From Trichoplax adhaerens (Eukaryota > Placozoa > Uniplacotomia > Trichoplacea > Trichoplacidae): a stretch of 64,000 bases of DNA. Position numbers and translations under genes: made by a program. Every line of letters begins with the position of its first letter. The stretch's first letter is position 1. Positions 29,822 through 44,986 of this stretch are shown in pieces. The DNA lies in assembly GCF_000150275.1 (NCBI RefSeq), contig NW_002060947.1:2531740-2595739 (forward strand), in the 5' to 3' direction. Under the pieces are notes generated by a model. The model saw only the letters and a program-made list of their open reading frames with translations. It was not told the origin of the DNA and searched no databases.

Positions 29822-30990
29822 ATGGATTCACACAATTATTCTAATTTCTTCAATGTGACCAGTGAAGTTGCATTATCCTTTGTGGTTCTGCAACCAATTT
29901 ATTTTTTTTTCGGATTTATTGGAAATGGAGCGGTATGTGTTAGTTTATTAAGGAAATGGAAAAAATTGCAAGTCAACGACTACTTTGTGATTAACTTGGC
30001 ACTTTCTGATGGTCTAAGTATTATTGGAAGGTGGGAAATGTATCTGTATAAACTTTCCGTTAGAGTTATAGTTGATATAGTTGGTGTAATTTTTTTAGAT
30101 CATTGCCTTGCTATAACCTTAATAAACTAATTTTATAACAAATTTCTTCATTTTACAGTATGATATCGTATTTTCCGTCGTTTATTCGGATTTATATCAA
30201 CGATATTCCAGTTTATCAAACAGATTCTATTAGTTGTAGATTTAATGGGGGCATTATCATTTACTGTGCTCTTGTTAGCATCTATTCAATGATGTTTTTG
30301 GCTGTGATACGCTATTTAAAAATCGTAAGGTCGCAAATTTCATATCGATTAATTAAAGGAAAGAGATTCGTTTTTACTTTCTGGGTTATTAACTGGGTAT
30401 TTCCATTAATTGTCGTTGTACCTCCTGTTATTGGCTTTTGGGTACGTTATATGTTTTATATCAATACCGGGATATGCTTTCCAGTGTTTCAAGCAAGTCA
30501 AATTGACGCATCGATATTTTACTTGATATTTTTCGTAATTTTTGTTAATATTGTTCCGTACATCGTTATACTTTACTGTTACTGGTTTATTTACAAAGAG
30601 GTGCGTGACAGCCACAGAAGAGTCGTCAGACATGATAAAGTTAATCGAAGACGTAGATTTTATTGGAGAAAGTCCAATGATAGTAACGATAGTACGATAG
30701 AGGGATCTACGGTTTGTCTCACAATATCAAGAAGGCGCGATATTGCATTAGCCAAAACTATGTTTATGATTATTATTGTATTTCAGATATCCTATTTTCC
30801 GTTCTTAGTTGCCATGACTTTAAGTTGTTTTTATTCAAATCCGCTACTAGATAAATTATTAGTGTTAACAATTTCTGTTACTTATACTAGCAGTTTGGTT
30901 AATCCTATTATATTTTTAATTAACAATAGTCGTGTTCAAAAGCGTATTTCAGGGATTATGGGTAAGTGGAGGACTGCTCCGTCTGGATAA
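29822..30990 (+). CDS. Class A (rhodopsin-family) G-protein-coupled receptor, divergent, opsin/peptide-receptor-like
   Basis: Two exons, 29822-30030 and 30159-30990 (phase 2), 346 aa, seven hydrophobic segments. Start chosen at the first ATG (MDSHNYSNFFNVTS), which gives an extracellular N-terminus with N-S-N and N-V-T sequons. The frame is open upstream to an acceptor-like TTTTTAG, so a longer N-terminus is possible. TM1 has GFIGNGAVC, TM2 INLALSDGLSIIGS, and TM3 is preceded by a Cys (SCRFNGG) that can pair with the Cys of ECL2 (GICFP). The DRY motif is IRY (VIRYLKIVR). TM4 keeps Trp. TM6 reads FQISYFP, lacking the CWxP Trp. TM7 reads TYTSSLVNPIIF (NPxxF). The residue aligned with the retinal-binding Lys of opsins (seven before the NP Asn, counting inclusively) is Tyr, so a retinal photopigment is unlikely. 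Ligand unknown. The third intracellular loop is Arg-rich. Confidence 0.85.
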
Positions 30991-31861
30991 GGAGTTCTCT
31001 GGGTATAAGTGATTTTGCTTACCGGTACTTCACTGAGTATAAGTCTAGTACTAAATACCGCTATTATGTATTGTTATCGTATGTGATTACTTCGAAGTTG
31101 TATAATATTGTAATCTCTCGTAATAAACAACATTTGAATTAAATCCATATCGTGTATTTAAAAAAATTTCATGTTATAAATACAGTGATAATTATGGTAT
31201 ATATATATCATAAATTCGCTGTTATGTGCATATACATTATACTGTAGAGATTACTGCAATTAAACTTGCCGTATCGTACTATGTAACGAACCTCAAACCA
31301 CAAACTATGTTCGTGGACCTACACTTGTATAATAATGCTAATGTTTACAAATCATTATGAGTATTTGGTATTAGCCAAATAGAAATCAATTTTATTTTTG
31401 TCTATAATATTTATTAAGCGGTAGGAACGTTATACATTATATTGTATGTAGACTATGATTGTTCTCAAGCGATAACCATCGTTACCCTGTTATTAATTAA
31501 GCCTTGTGCCGGAGGTAGATTTAGAAAAGTGTTTAACAGCCGAAGTCTACTGCTTTACGACACCTTTTAGCTAGTACTGTAATTGAACATTTCGGTGTTT
31601 ATCGGTTCTTTTATAAGCAGTTCATTCAGTTTAAAGTTATTTAAGTGTTTGATTGCTCTTTTAATATTAATATTAGTGACCAGTTGAATACTTATTATGC
31701 TCTAATTTCGGTACCATGTGTAATTTTTTAGACCTTTATTCCATATGCTGTAATGTCTCATGCAACCTCTAACGTTCATCGTGCTGACTAAACAGAATAC
31801 ATATTAATAGCATAGCATGTATAATATTAGTATAACATCTCACTACATCCCCTTTCTCTTG

Positions 31862-32056
31862 GGCTTACGCGACTCGGGGTTCTACGGCTATTCCTCTATA
31901 TGATCTTGTCATGATTGGGCTTCGGGATCTCATTAATAAACTCTCATTTGAAGTACTTACAGCAATGGATCTCATCTTACAGAAAGTAGATGTTGATTCG
32001 TCACCTACAGTAGATGAAGTATTTGTGCATGCATATTCTAGTACATCCGTATGAAG
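31862..32056 (+). other. Unassigned open stretch, possibly degraded element or lost exon
   Basis: One frame is open for about 64 codons and includes TAIPLYDLVMIGLRDLINKL and then SFEVLTAMDLILQKVDVDSS before a stop. Local GC is higher than the surroundings. A second, shorter open stretch follows in another frame (32100-32354). No known domain is recognised, so this may be a relic of a mobile element or an orphan exon. Confidence 0.2.
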
Positions 32057-32929
32057 AGTGGTCTAGTTATGTCTGTTACTTCCTTCTTTCCTATTCTGAG
32101 TGCTTATGAAATCAGTCTCTCCTCTGTCTACTATTGTGCCGTCTGTTGTGTATTTTCGTGGGGAACAGGTTCGAACTCAAAGAAATACACGTGCTTCTTT
32201 TTCTAAGCTACAAGCTAACTTTATTCCGCATTACTTCTGTGGTTACCGCAATAATCCCGCAGTCTTCATTCCAATACCGCTATATATATTGTATGCATAC
32301 AATGCACAATTTCCGCATAGCGATTCTACGCTTGCGCATAATACCAATACCTAATCATATGATAAACCCTTAATCGTTATCATTCCATACATATTATCGT
32401 TTAACAGTATCTATAGATACGAACCGAGTCAGTCAAACAGTGCTACCTTACTATACTAACATTAACCAAGTCTAAGATTCAGATATATGACACCGTCCTA
32501 TGAAAGTTTCTTATCTCCTCATCTGATGATGTTTAGTATTGTGTACACGCGTTTATTGCTAGTAGATTATTTTATTGTGTACTGTTTATGATGTATGAGT
32601 TTGATTGCATAATATACGAATTTAAATTGTTGATTTAGTGGTTATGGGTTACTCAGATGTATATGTATACCTTGAGTCTGACAGAGCAATTTAACTGAAT
32701 AACGCTACAATATTATAGTGCTTAGCAACAGCATTTTGAAATATTCAAACATGGGGACTCCGATCTTGTTAATTAGTAAATTAGTAACTTTAAATTATTA
32801 AAATATATAATACAGCACGTACATTGCACAGCCACTGTTAGGGTTAGGGTTATTGTACACGTATGCTAAAAAGAATCGAAAGCGACAGTGCCTAGCAGCG
32901 TTGAACAACATTTATATCGTAGAGGTATG

Positions 32930-32970
32930 GTATGGACTATTAGAAGAAAATCACTAATGGTCTATGATAG
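32930..32970. repeat. Small foldback element (TATGGACTA type)
   Basis: TATGGACTATTAG and CTAATGGTCTATG are inverted copies separated by about 10 bases. The ends match the same CATGGACTA-like consensus as the other small foldbacks of the window. Confidence 0.45.
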
Positions 32971-33317
32971 AGGTAACACAATTCAGACCCTTGTTTTACC
33001 TCTATGATGTATATCGTACAATTCATCGTACCATGAATACACCTGTCCGTGATACCTAACACCGTTACATTAGTGTAATAAGGTCGACTATCTCTTATTC
33101 TGCTCTACTGCTACAGCTCACAATAAAGTTAGTCCAACTGAGCAGAGATAAAAGTCTGCTTTATTACAGTTTATAAAAATTGTAGGCTCGCGATAGGCTA
33201 GTCTAAAAATGAGAAAATATGTTTACTTCAAACTCACTACAAGTAGTACTAGTGCTTGCGACGTATACACGGTTGAATGCTCTTGAAACGTATAAAAATT
33301 GAATGTAATGGGAAATA

Positions 33318-33506
33318 TTTAGTAGTCTATGGTCTAAGATACTATCTTGATTTTGGCAGCTTGTAGTCCCGTCTTGCTGTAGTAAAGACATTGAGCTTAT
33401 AAAAGATAAAGATTAACATGACGTCTGGCCGTCTTGCTGTAGTAAAAATATTGAGCATATGTAAGATTAACATGACGAATATCGTAATGTCATGGACTAC
33501 TACTAG
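33318..33506. repeat. Foldback element with an internal tandem duplication
   Basis: Outer inverted ends are TTTAGTAGTCTATGG (33318-33332) and CATGGACTACTACTAG (33491-33506). Inside are two direct copies, 33369-33423 and 33429-33477, both starting CCGTCTTGCTGTAGTAAA and ending AGATTAACATGACG. Copy 2 differs by a few substitutions and a 7-base deletion. The internal unit is not seen elsewhere in the window. Confidence 0.75.
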
Positions 33507-33539
33507 TAGAATTGAATAGTATTGTAATTCTTGCTTTAA

Positions 33540-33950
33540 ATGTACTGTACTGTAGATCATTCATAAATGGGGATATAACGGTCAGTGATACTTTCATTAT
33601 TTATGGACTTAAGAGTAAGTTTAACTTTCTAACTTTACCAGATCCAGATTTTTCAGAGTCTCTCCATCAACCTAATATATCATTCTATTATAGCTTTACT
33701 GTATTTTTAAAGAAAAATATTGTCCGAAAGTGACAAAATGTTACGGTACACACTGTAGTACTGTACTGTACATTTACAGTACTGTACACTACATACTGTA
33801 CACTACACATTGTACTGTAGTACATTGCTCCAGTACTGTACAGTACAGTACAGTACAGTACAGTACAATATACTGTACTGTAGTTAAATTCGACAGGTCT
33901 GTAGTACTGTATGTAGCTTGATTTTGTCACTCGTGTTTACTGTGTACAGT
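33540..33950. repeat. (GTACW)n palindromic satellite block upstream of the mannosidase gene
   Basis: After a lone copy at 33540-33553, the core 33755-33885 is nearly pure: repeated GTACTGTAC, then a run of CAGTA units at about 33836-33866, then ACTGTACTGTAG. A further copy follows at about 33940-33950. It ends about 65 bases before the start codon of the next gene. Confidence 0.85.
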
Positions 33951-34015
33951 ACGTAGTACAAATGGTTTGATTTATCGCTGAAATATTAGGAATTGAATCG
34001 TTTATTTTAGGCTAA

Positions 34016-37187
<3,172 letters not shown>

Positions 37188-39082
37188 GGAGATCTGTATA
37201 GACTATCCTTTTACCCCTGCCTATCTTTTGCAGATACAACATAAACAATTTGATCATTTTTCTAACGCACCTGGATTTTAATATTTGGCGTTCTCCTAAA
37301 ACTAAGCTACAGGCGCTATTTAACTTGAAATTATTTTTCACATACGCCGTCGTGTATTTTTAATGGTATAAGACGAGATTGGATCGATTGATATTCAGGA
37401 ATATTTTATGTTGTCTACAAAGATGTTTGAAGAATGTGGTAATTTCGATTGGATACTTAAAGAAGTTGAATGCAAAGTGATCTAGATATTGGATTGCTTA
37501 AAATAATTCGTATATATTATGTTTGCAATTTCGTATTGATTTTTATCATATGCTCGTCTAAATGCAGTTTTATCAAGGTTCAGAATGACCACGAATTATG
37601 ATGTAGTTATTGTAGAAATTTTTTAATAAACAGACGTTTGTTTCTGAATTTAGAATCTAGAGTCTGTCTTCTAAGCGGTTTAGTTTAAAAAACTCCCTGG
37701 TTAATTGCTATATTAAGTTGTATTGTAAATTATATTAGTCTTTTAAGAAATAGTCTCTGTAGACTATTGAAACTTTGCAATAAAACTATATCGACATTCT
37801 ATACTTTGTAGCCTTTAAATTGTTTGTCAGTTATTTTATGCTATGATTTAGGGATGTTTTTGTTATGCACATGTTTTATATGATTAAGTAGACTGCTAAA
37901 GCAGCTACAAACTGAATATCTATAAATTTTACGTTGAATTAAGATGAAATATGATGAGAAGTAATCTTGGTTAGTAAGTTATCAAGACTCCGTAATGAAA
38001 TAGATACAGGATGTTTGTTAGTACGACGATTAACTTTTACTTTAGTTAGCTAATTTTATACATCGCAGCTATCGTTAGTTGGCTACCGATTATCGGGAAT
38101 ATTAGAATTATTTTTATCATTATAAATACTTCGAATATCCTGTAAGACAATTTATATAACATAACAAGACTTAGCACGTAAGAAATTTAATTAGAGTCGT
38201 TAAGTCTGTTCGAAGTATCAACACATTAGATAAAAAGTTCAATTTCTGATATCTGCTAGTCGACACTAAGGTGCCTTTCTTCGAAGTGATTTTACATACG
38301 TATATATTTTTATTGTGTCCAGAATTCTGGACTGCATCAAACTTCATAATTGAAATTTTAAACTGATAGTTAAATGAATGCTATTCTATGAGTCTACAGT
38401 AGTGTGAAGGATTCTGCAAAGAAATCTTTTGGATATTGATTTAATATTTGAAAAAGCTTAAGTTTTGCTTACATGCTGTAAGAGTTTTTAAAGCGAATAA
38501 TCTTATTCTTTGTTTAGCAACCGATCTAGTACAAACTGTCAGTAGTCATCTAATAAGAATAGTAAATGAGTTTATCAATAAATAAATATGCGTATATTGG
38601 ACATTTATATTTAAATACATGTATCGACGGTTCTAAGGTTGGTAGATCGTTAAACTCGAAAAGTTAATGTGTTTGGAAACTACCGTCTAATTATCTCGCC
38701 TTTAAAAACATAGTGATACTCGCATATCCAAAAAATGTAGGCAAGGTAAATGCAGGAAAAATCTAAATGTTAGCATTCAAATCGCTTTAAAGGAACAGTC
38801 ATTTACATCTATAATCGTTATGCTATGAGCTAACATGTAGGTTAAGCATTGTACGTGCGGTATCGTAGGTATATCAGGAATTTATTGGAGAAGTATAATT
38901 TTTATTGGATTGTTTAATTGCTTGCGATATATAATATCAATAGAGAATTTATAGGGCAATGAAACATCATATCGCGGAAAGGATAGCTTTGTAAAGAAAA
39001 TGTTATTCTAGGAACTAAAATCATAAAAGAGTAACAAAATATCAAATCGGCTATGACGGGTAACTTAAATAAAATATTGTCC
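37188..39082. other. Intergenic, no gene recognised
   Basis: About 1.9 kb between the mannosidase stop and the DSTYK 3' end (tail-to-tail). An exon-like open stretch of about 38 codons occurs at 37370-37486 (EIGSIDIQEYFMLSTKMFEE, then CGNFDWILKEVE) but has no family assignment. The rest is AT-rich, consistent with 3' UTRs. No GTAC blocks are seen. Confidence 0.55.
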
Positions 39083-42000
39083 TCATTTGTTGGAAACAAT
39101 TTCATCCAATTTCTTCGCAACTACGCCTGGAAGTGGGCGATGCTCTTGTTTTTCTGACCAACAGAGCGTCATAAGATTCCAGCAATCATCACTAAAGAAC
39201 TGTAACTTTTCAGGACGACCACCAGATGCAACAAATCGCCATAAGTCCGTTTTCCTTTTGAAGTTGTTGTATGCATCAGGTAGAGTTACCTTACCAGCAC
39301 ATAGGTACCTAAAATCAAATGGATAAAATAAATGCGAGCTGTTATTTGGTAAATCTTCAAGACCTAATGTGGACTCTTAATCTTTACGTAATCAGAAATA
39401 AATACCAGAATAAGATACCAAACGCATATATGTCGACACTACTTTCATATTTTCCATCAAATACTTCCGGAGCCATATGAATAGGGGTACCAACTATACT
39501 GCCATTTATCATGGATTCAGGTTTGCAAAATCCTAGATCGCTAATTTTAGCTCTGTTCGATTTATCTAGCTATGTAAAAGTTAATATAAATTTCATTTAC
39601 TTCAAATTTTAGCAAATATCTACTAAGTGCGCTCCGCAACACATTATTGAATGAAGGAATCCATCGGCTCACCAAAACATTTTTTAATTTTATATCACGA
39701 TGAATTAATCCTTGGCTATGAAGAAATCGAATACCACTAATTACATCAACAGCTACCTATACCAAATATAAAATATTACATTGAGACGCTAAGACATCAG
39801 GTAAAAATCGTCAATTAGGTAAGTATAGTTGAATACTACCATAAATTACCTGCAAACGTTGATCTATTGTCAATCCTCGCCTTATTCCGCTATGTAAATC
39901 TCGATGCAATCTTTCAATTACTAAACATACAGCAACCTTGTGGGAGCTATATGAGCCATCAATAACAGAACCATAGAAGCTCACTATTCTTTCGTGATGT
40001 GGTAGATTTCTAAATAAGTACGATTAAAGAATGTGCCAAAATGTCCAATTCAATTTATAAGTCTGGAGTATATGTATGTAAAAGTAAATAAGATTATCGT
40101 TAGCTTGGAACCTTGCATAGTGAAATTCCAAGGCTAAATCATTGAAGTGTCTGTCATCTGGGGGTACTACGGACTTCAAACAGCATCGTGCATGACCAGC
40201 CCATGATCCTTGTACGGCATATACAACTCCATATTGTCCTCTACCTAATTCTCTACCACGCTGCGGAATCCCGTACTTACACAGATGGTATAAGGAAGTG
40301 CTAGTCAAAGAAAGACGCGCTAGCGTAGGCGCATAATAGGTCCGAACCTAAAATTAAATCGATAGTAATGCTATAACGTGGACCTTTTAGTAATACGTTA
40401 CATGGTATGTGTAACAAATGTAATCTTGACGTTATGTTTACGTTGGAAGTGATGTTAGTAGCGAAACAAACAACGGGCATGGCAAAGGATAATAAAAACG
40501 AAAAAAGTTAGGTTTTACCATTACCTCGGATAATCTTTCCTCGGTGGTAGTTATTCTGGTTCTGTGCCGATTTTCCAACATAGTTAACGCGGCGGTGAAA
40601 GTCTCATGCGATTTCTTAATTCTTTGCTTTAAATGGTTGGAAGCTTGTTTGGTGAATTGCGATATATTGATTGATTGTAAGGCTTCTAACGCAATGTTAC
40701 TTTTCCATTTCTTATCAATTACCGGTAAATCACCTCTTCTGATAGACTTAAAAGTAGATTTGATTTCATCCAATACGACTTTAATAATGGATGTAGTATG
40801 GGATACCGGCATGTCGACCTGAATAATAGATAAAAGATAGCGCAGATATATTGCAGCATCCTTTATCTACGTAAGCGAGAAATCTCGCGCTTTTTAAAAC
40901 TGTACCTCTTTACCTCATATGCTACATCCAAGAATTCCTTTAGTGCTCGGCTAGCTCGGATTACTTCATGGTCTGCAGGTTGATTATTATTATTTACTTC
41001 TAAGTGTTCTACGCAACGTTTTAATGTTCCAGTAAAAGATTCTTGCAGTAGTTTGATTGATGCTACAATTTTTGAGGATATTTTCTTATAAAGCTCATCA
41101 TATACAATCCTGCCATTGAATAATCGTAATGAAATATAGATAGAATCTTAAGAAAGACAGTTTAATTGACATATGACCGAAGATTGAAGTTTGAGTGACG
41201 TTAGAATGTAAGTATAAACCTAAGATGTTTCATAATAAAACCAGTTGCCACTCACTTTTCCACAAACTTTGTTATATGTTGTAATTGCACCCAAGTCTTT
41301 GGTTTATTATCTTTATTAAGGAAATCGTTGGGTATTTCTACATTGATGACTTTTTCAACTATACTACTAGACCATCCTTGTACAGCTTCGTTTATGGCTT
41401 CATTAAACTCCTGCAAAAACAGTGAAATTGTGCTGTGCATTGTTTCGATATTTTATAACTACTATATTATTATTTTAAATTATCAAATTAATGTATTAAT
41501 CGTTCTCTTCGTCTAATTTATGTCATACCTTCTCCTTTTCACTAGTTATTTCGAGTAAACAACTATATAATTTTCTTTCGTGGTCTTTTACATAACGTAC
41601 TCTCTTGGGAGTAATTTTCATATAACGTGACATATCTAACGTGTAAACATGCAGCATCTTCAGGTATCTTGTGCTAGTTAGATTTAGTAATGCCGTCAAG
41701 TTGCTTAGATTCCAGTGTAACACTTTGTAACTGAACACTGCTAATTTAAATAAAAAATCTGATGATGAGGCAACAGTAACACAAATTTGGTTGCTTGAGA
41801 ATTCGGATAATGGAACGACATCTTCTGTAAAATACAATTTCGTTATTTACTGCACTTTGATAAAATTATAATTATTTAATACTATTTATGATTTCGGTAA
41901 TTATTATCTCGATATCGGTAAGCTATTGACTAGTTTTTAAATCTGCAAAGATATATATTGCAAACAAGGTACTGTAATCAATTTAGCTTTTATTCATAGT

Positions 42001-44986
42001 GACGCGGTGAACGTAATTAATACGAATATCACGCAGGCGTTTCAAAATTTATTTTACCCTACCTATTATACAGTAGTCTTCCGATAGTAATGTGAATCCC
42101 ATTTGAGTTAATTGATGGCGTATTTCATCGAGATTATGAGTACCATTTGGTGAAAGACTGTTGTTACAGAAAGGCACCTTATGAGATGAAATGGAAAAAC
42201 TGTCAACGGTTTCGAGGATGTAATCATCGTCGTTAATATATTCGTCGTCTTCAAAAATATCATTAAAATCTTCGCGGCAGATGACTAGTAAAATTGGCCA
42301 GTCGTCGGCTGCTTCCTTAAGTAACTTGATCTTTTTCTCATCCTGTTGTATAATAGCGAAATAAAAGTTACTAGTTACATAAATTGTGGAACTGGAATGG
42401 TAAATTACTCATATGAAGCTATAAACTAGAATACAGTAATAGTTAATAACTGTATACTAATTATAATTGCGTCTGGTTGTGTAAACGGTTAATATCCTCA
42501 AAATAGTCGTAAAATGTAATGCTGTTATCTGACATATCGATATCTATTTAATGGTGAGATTTGTCGCAGTTGCCCTAACCAGGGACTCTAGGAGTCTGCC
42601 TAACCCTGACCCCAGTGACGCCTTAGGTTAAGGGCATAGTCGTATACGAAAAAATGACGATAGGTGAATTATAATTATATAATCATACTGCTGCTTTATA
42701 CTATACTATAATAAATAAAGGTAGTAAAAGTACAATAAAGTTTATGCAAACTGAAATATCCTACTCTGTAAACAAGTGCTGTATGCAAAGTATCAAAAGC
42801 ATGGGTTCGGCATGTAACAATAACAATTAGCATGACCTTATACTGCACCAATAGTGTACCATTTTAAAGCTAGTAATCTCTGGTTATTATTGCAAGAATG
42901 ATTCTAGTCAAAATAATATATAACAAGGTAACGATGAGCTACCAGTTAACTATTTATTTCTTAATTATAATTATACATTGGGTTACAATATCATCCAATG
43001 GTTATTAAACGGCAATGTCATTACTGATGATTTAATGATTAGAGAATAGTTCATCGATAATATAGCATACCACCTATACTGGTAGCAGTGTTAATGTCAT
43101 TGGAACGATACGCTACCAAAAGTATGATAATAACATGTAGGCAAATCAAAAAGTACCTCCATAGATGCAATGAATTACGGTAACAGCTGTATTGATAATT
43201 TAGCAACTGTAAAGTTAACGTATATTTATCCAACAGAAGGCTTAACGATACATCTGAGGTTTTTAGAATCCTTTAAATGCCAAGACAAATATGATCTAAC
43301 TGTAAATAGCTGAAAATTTCATTTATTATAGTTCCGCATACAGCTTTATAGGGCATAACTGTAAATAATTTAATTTATAGTCTTATACGATTTTATAGGG
43401 TGTATTGAATGGTGTCGTTAATAAAGAACGGCGAAGCATACTCATATCAGTTATTGTACAAATTTGAGGAAGGCTGCTAACGTACAGGATTATTGCAATG
43501 ATAATGCTTAAATGAGTTTATTTGTAGCGTATACTGTAATTCCAAACTATGATTGACTGTTTTTAATTTTGAAACCCTTATTATAGGTACTACACAGTTA
43601 AAATGCTTATGTAATGAAGGTAACAATTAGTCATAATTAGTTATCATGAATGTCTACTACCCTAGGCAATCAAATTTATGTTGTAATCTGAGCGTATTGC
43701 ATATGTCTGTCAGAAACATATCGTTACTATCTTACGCTAGAATTCTCCGATGCACCGATGTACGGTATTTGGACACTTTTAGATTGTTCGGATCAGATCA
43801 CGTAGCAATTAGCAATGTTGTGAAATCATCATTTCTAGTATTAAGCTTGAGTAGATAATTTATTTTATAATAATACTGATGGCTAAAAGTTTCAGCGTCT
43901 TGGTTTAAAGTAAACGAGCAACAGCACAATACCATAGTGAAAATTTTATTGTATGTGTCAAGTAATCAAAGTGAAAGAAATACCCGTATTGAATACGTAT
44001 AGGCGTTATTTGTTGGAATATGGTTACACCTTAATTCGGTATACGCTTATGTACGCGTATTTTCGCTATGGGTAGAGGAAAATAAAAGTTCTATAATAAA
44101 TACTAATATAAACTACAATGATTTAAAAGATTGATGTTATTTAATTATACAGTATAATTTGTGGTGTAATACTGGTGTAATTAAAAATGTAAATTCAGTC
44201 TTTAGCCGTAATAAGCACTAGTGCGGTTTATTGTATTTGTTTCCGGTACTGTACCTTTTCTGTAATGATTGCTTTTTCGAGTAAGTAAACATAAATTGGC
44301 AATCCTTCGCTCGCTAGTTGCTTCATAGAGATTTGATTTTCATTCTTCAAGGGGTAAGTTGCACTACAGCAAATCTGAACACCTCTTTTTAATAGCTTAT
44401 TGCGACAATCAATGCACAAAATTCTATCGACCGGAGTAGTATCGTTTGCAGTTTCTTCAGGGCTGATTTGAAGATCAGCAGGTGCGATATTATCATTGCT
44501 TAAAACAGTCACATCGGTTGAACAAGCTTGAAACGATTCACAATTTGCATCTGTTCGGCTATCCCCGGTCGCTGAATTAGTGGTTGCGTGATGACCATAT
44601 TTAATATTAATCGACTTCCATCCTAGTGCTTTGGTGCGTTCATCAGTACTACTCTTTACGTGCGAAAATTTTTCAATCATGTTATCATGTACGTCTGGAA
44701 TCAAATGATAGCCGAGTATGAAGTTAGCCATTGAGTATTTGATTTTAGCTGAAAGTCCATCTAAGACAAATTTCGGGATTTTGTATAGTTGGTTTTGTAA
44801 TTCTTCCTTTTCTTTCATTTTCATAAAGCCTCCCAAAATATCTTTAAATACGGGATCGAAGTGTTTACCATAATCTTCAAGTTTTTCAAAAATCTTCACG
44901 GTGTCAATGTAGGTTTTTCTAAGTAATGATAAATTGGTGTTGTAATCAGTAATAGCCTCGCAAAGTTTATGTCTTTGATGAGGCAT
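39083..44986 (-). CDS. DSTYK: Dual serine/threonine and tyrosine protein kinase (DSTYK/RIP5), full length
   Basis: Cytoplasmic kinase of the RIP-homologous group; in vertebrates it is linked to FGF/ERK signalling and regulated cell death. Exons in transcript order: 44986-44255, 42342-42063, 41824-41529, 41410-41256, 41109-40914, 40818-40525, 40347-40112, 40009-39850, 39756-39673, 39569-39406, 39308-39083; every phase fits, 940 aa (human 929). Exon 1 carries the divergent N-terminus ([20 protein letters not shown], then ILGYHLIP, later [16 protein letters not shown]), which aligns block for block with the vertebrate N-terminus although identity is low. A helical middle region follows ([20 protein letters not shown]). 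The kinase domain starts near residue 680: [72 protein letters not shown] (DLG instead of DFG, as in the family), [39 protein letters not shown]. Lys, HRD and DLG are all present, so it should be active. Start at the first ATG; intron 1 is 1.9 kb. Confidence 0.94.
42571..42636. repeat. Nested hairpin inside DSTYK intron 1
   Basis: TGCCCTAACC (42571-42580) pairs with GGTTAAGGGCA (42626-42636) with one bulge. Inside, GACTCTAGGAGTC (42584-42596) forms a second stem. The patch is GC-richer than the intron around it, and its AGGGACT core resembles the hairpin next to dispersed repeat A. Confidence 0.6.

Larger units (their letters stand above)
30991..34015. other. Intergenic with foldbacks and GTAC palindromes
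   Basis: About 3 kb between the GPCR stop and the mannosidase start. It holds a 64-codon open stretch at 31862-32056, a short TTAGGG-like motif (32837-32852), foldbacks at 32930-32970 and 33318-33506, and a compact (GTACW)n block at about 33540-33950 immediately upstream of the mannosidase gene. No gene is supported. Confidence 0.6.

Noticed and set aside
39083-42342. First reading of the minus-strand kinase as MAP3K4
   Set aside because: GRGQYGVVY with [28 protein letters not shown] and DLGFCKPE are DSTYK signatures, and the N-terminal exon and total length also fit DSTYK.
43646-43858. 70-codon open frame, plus strand
   Set aside because: Inside DSTYK intron 1 on the other strand, no motif.
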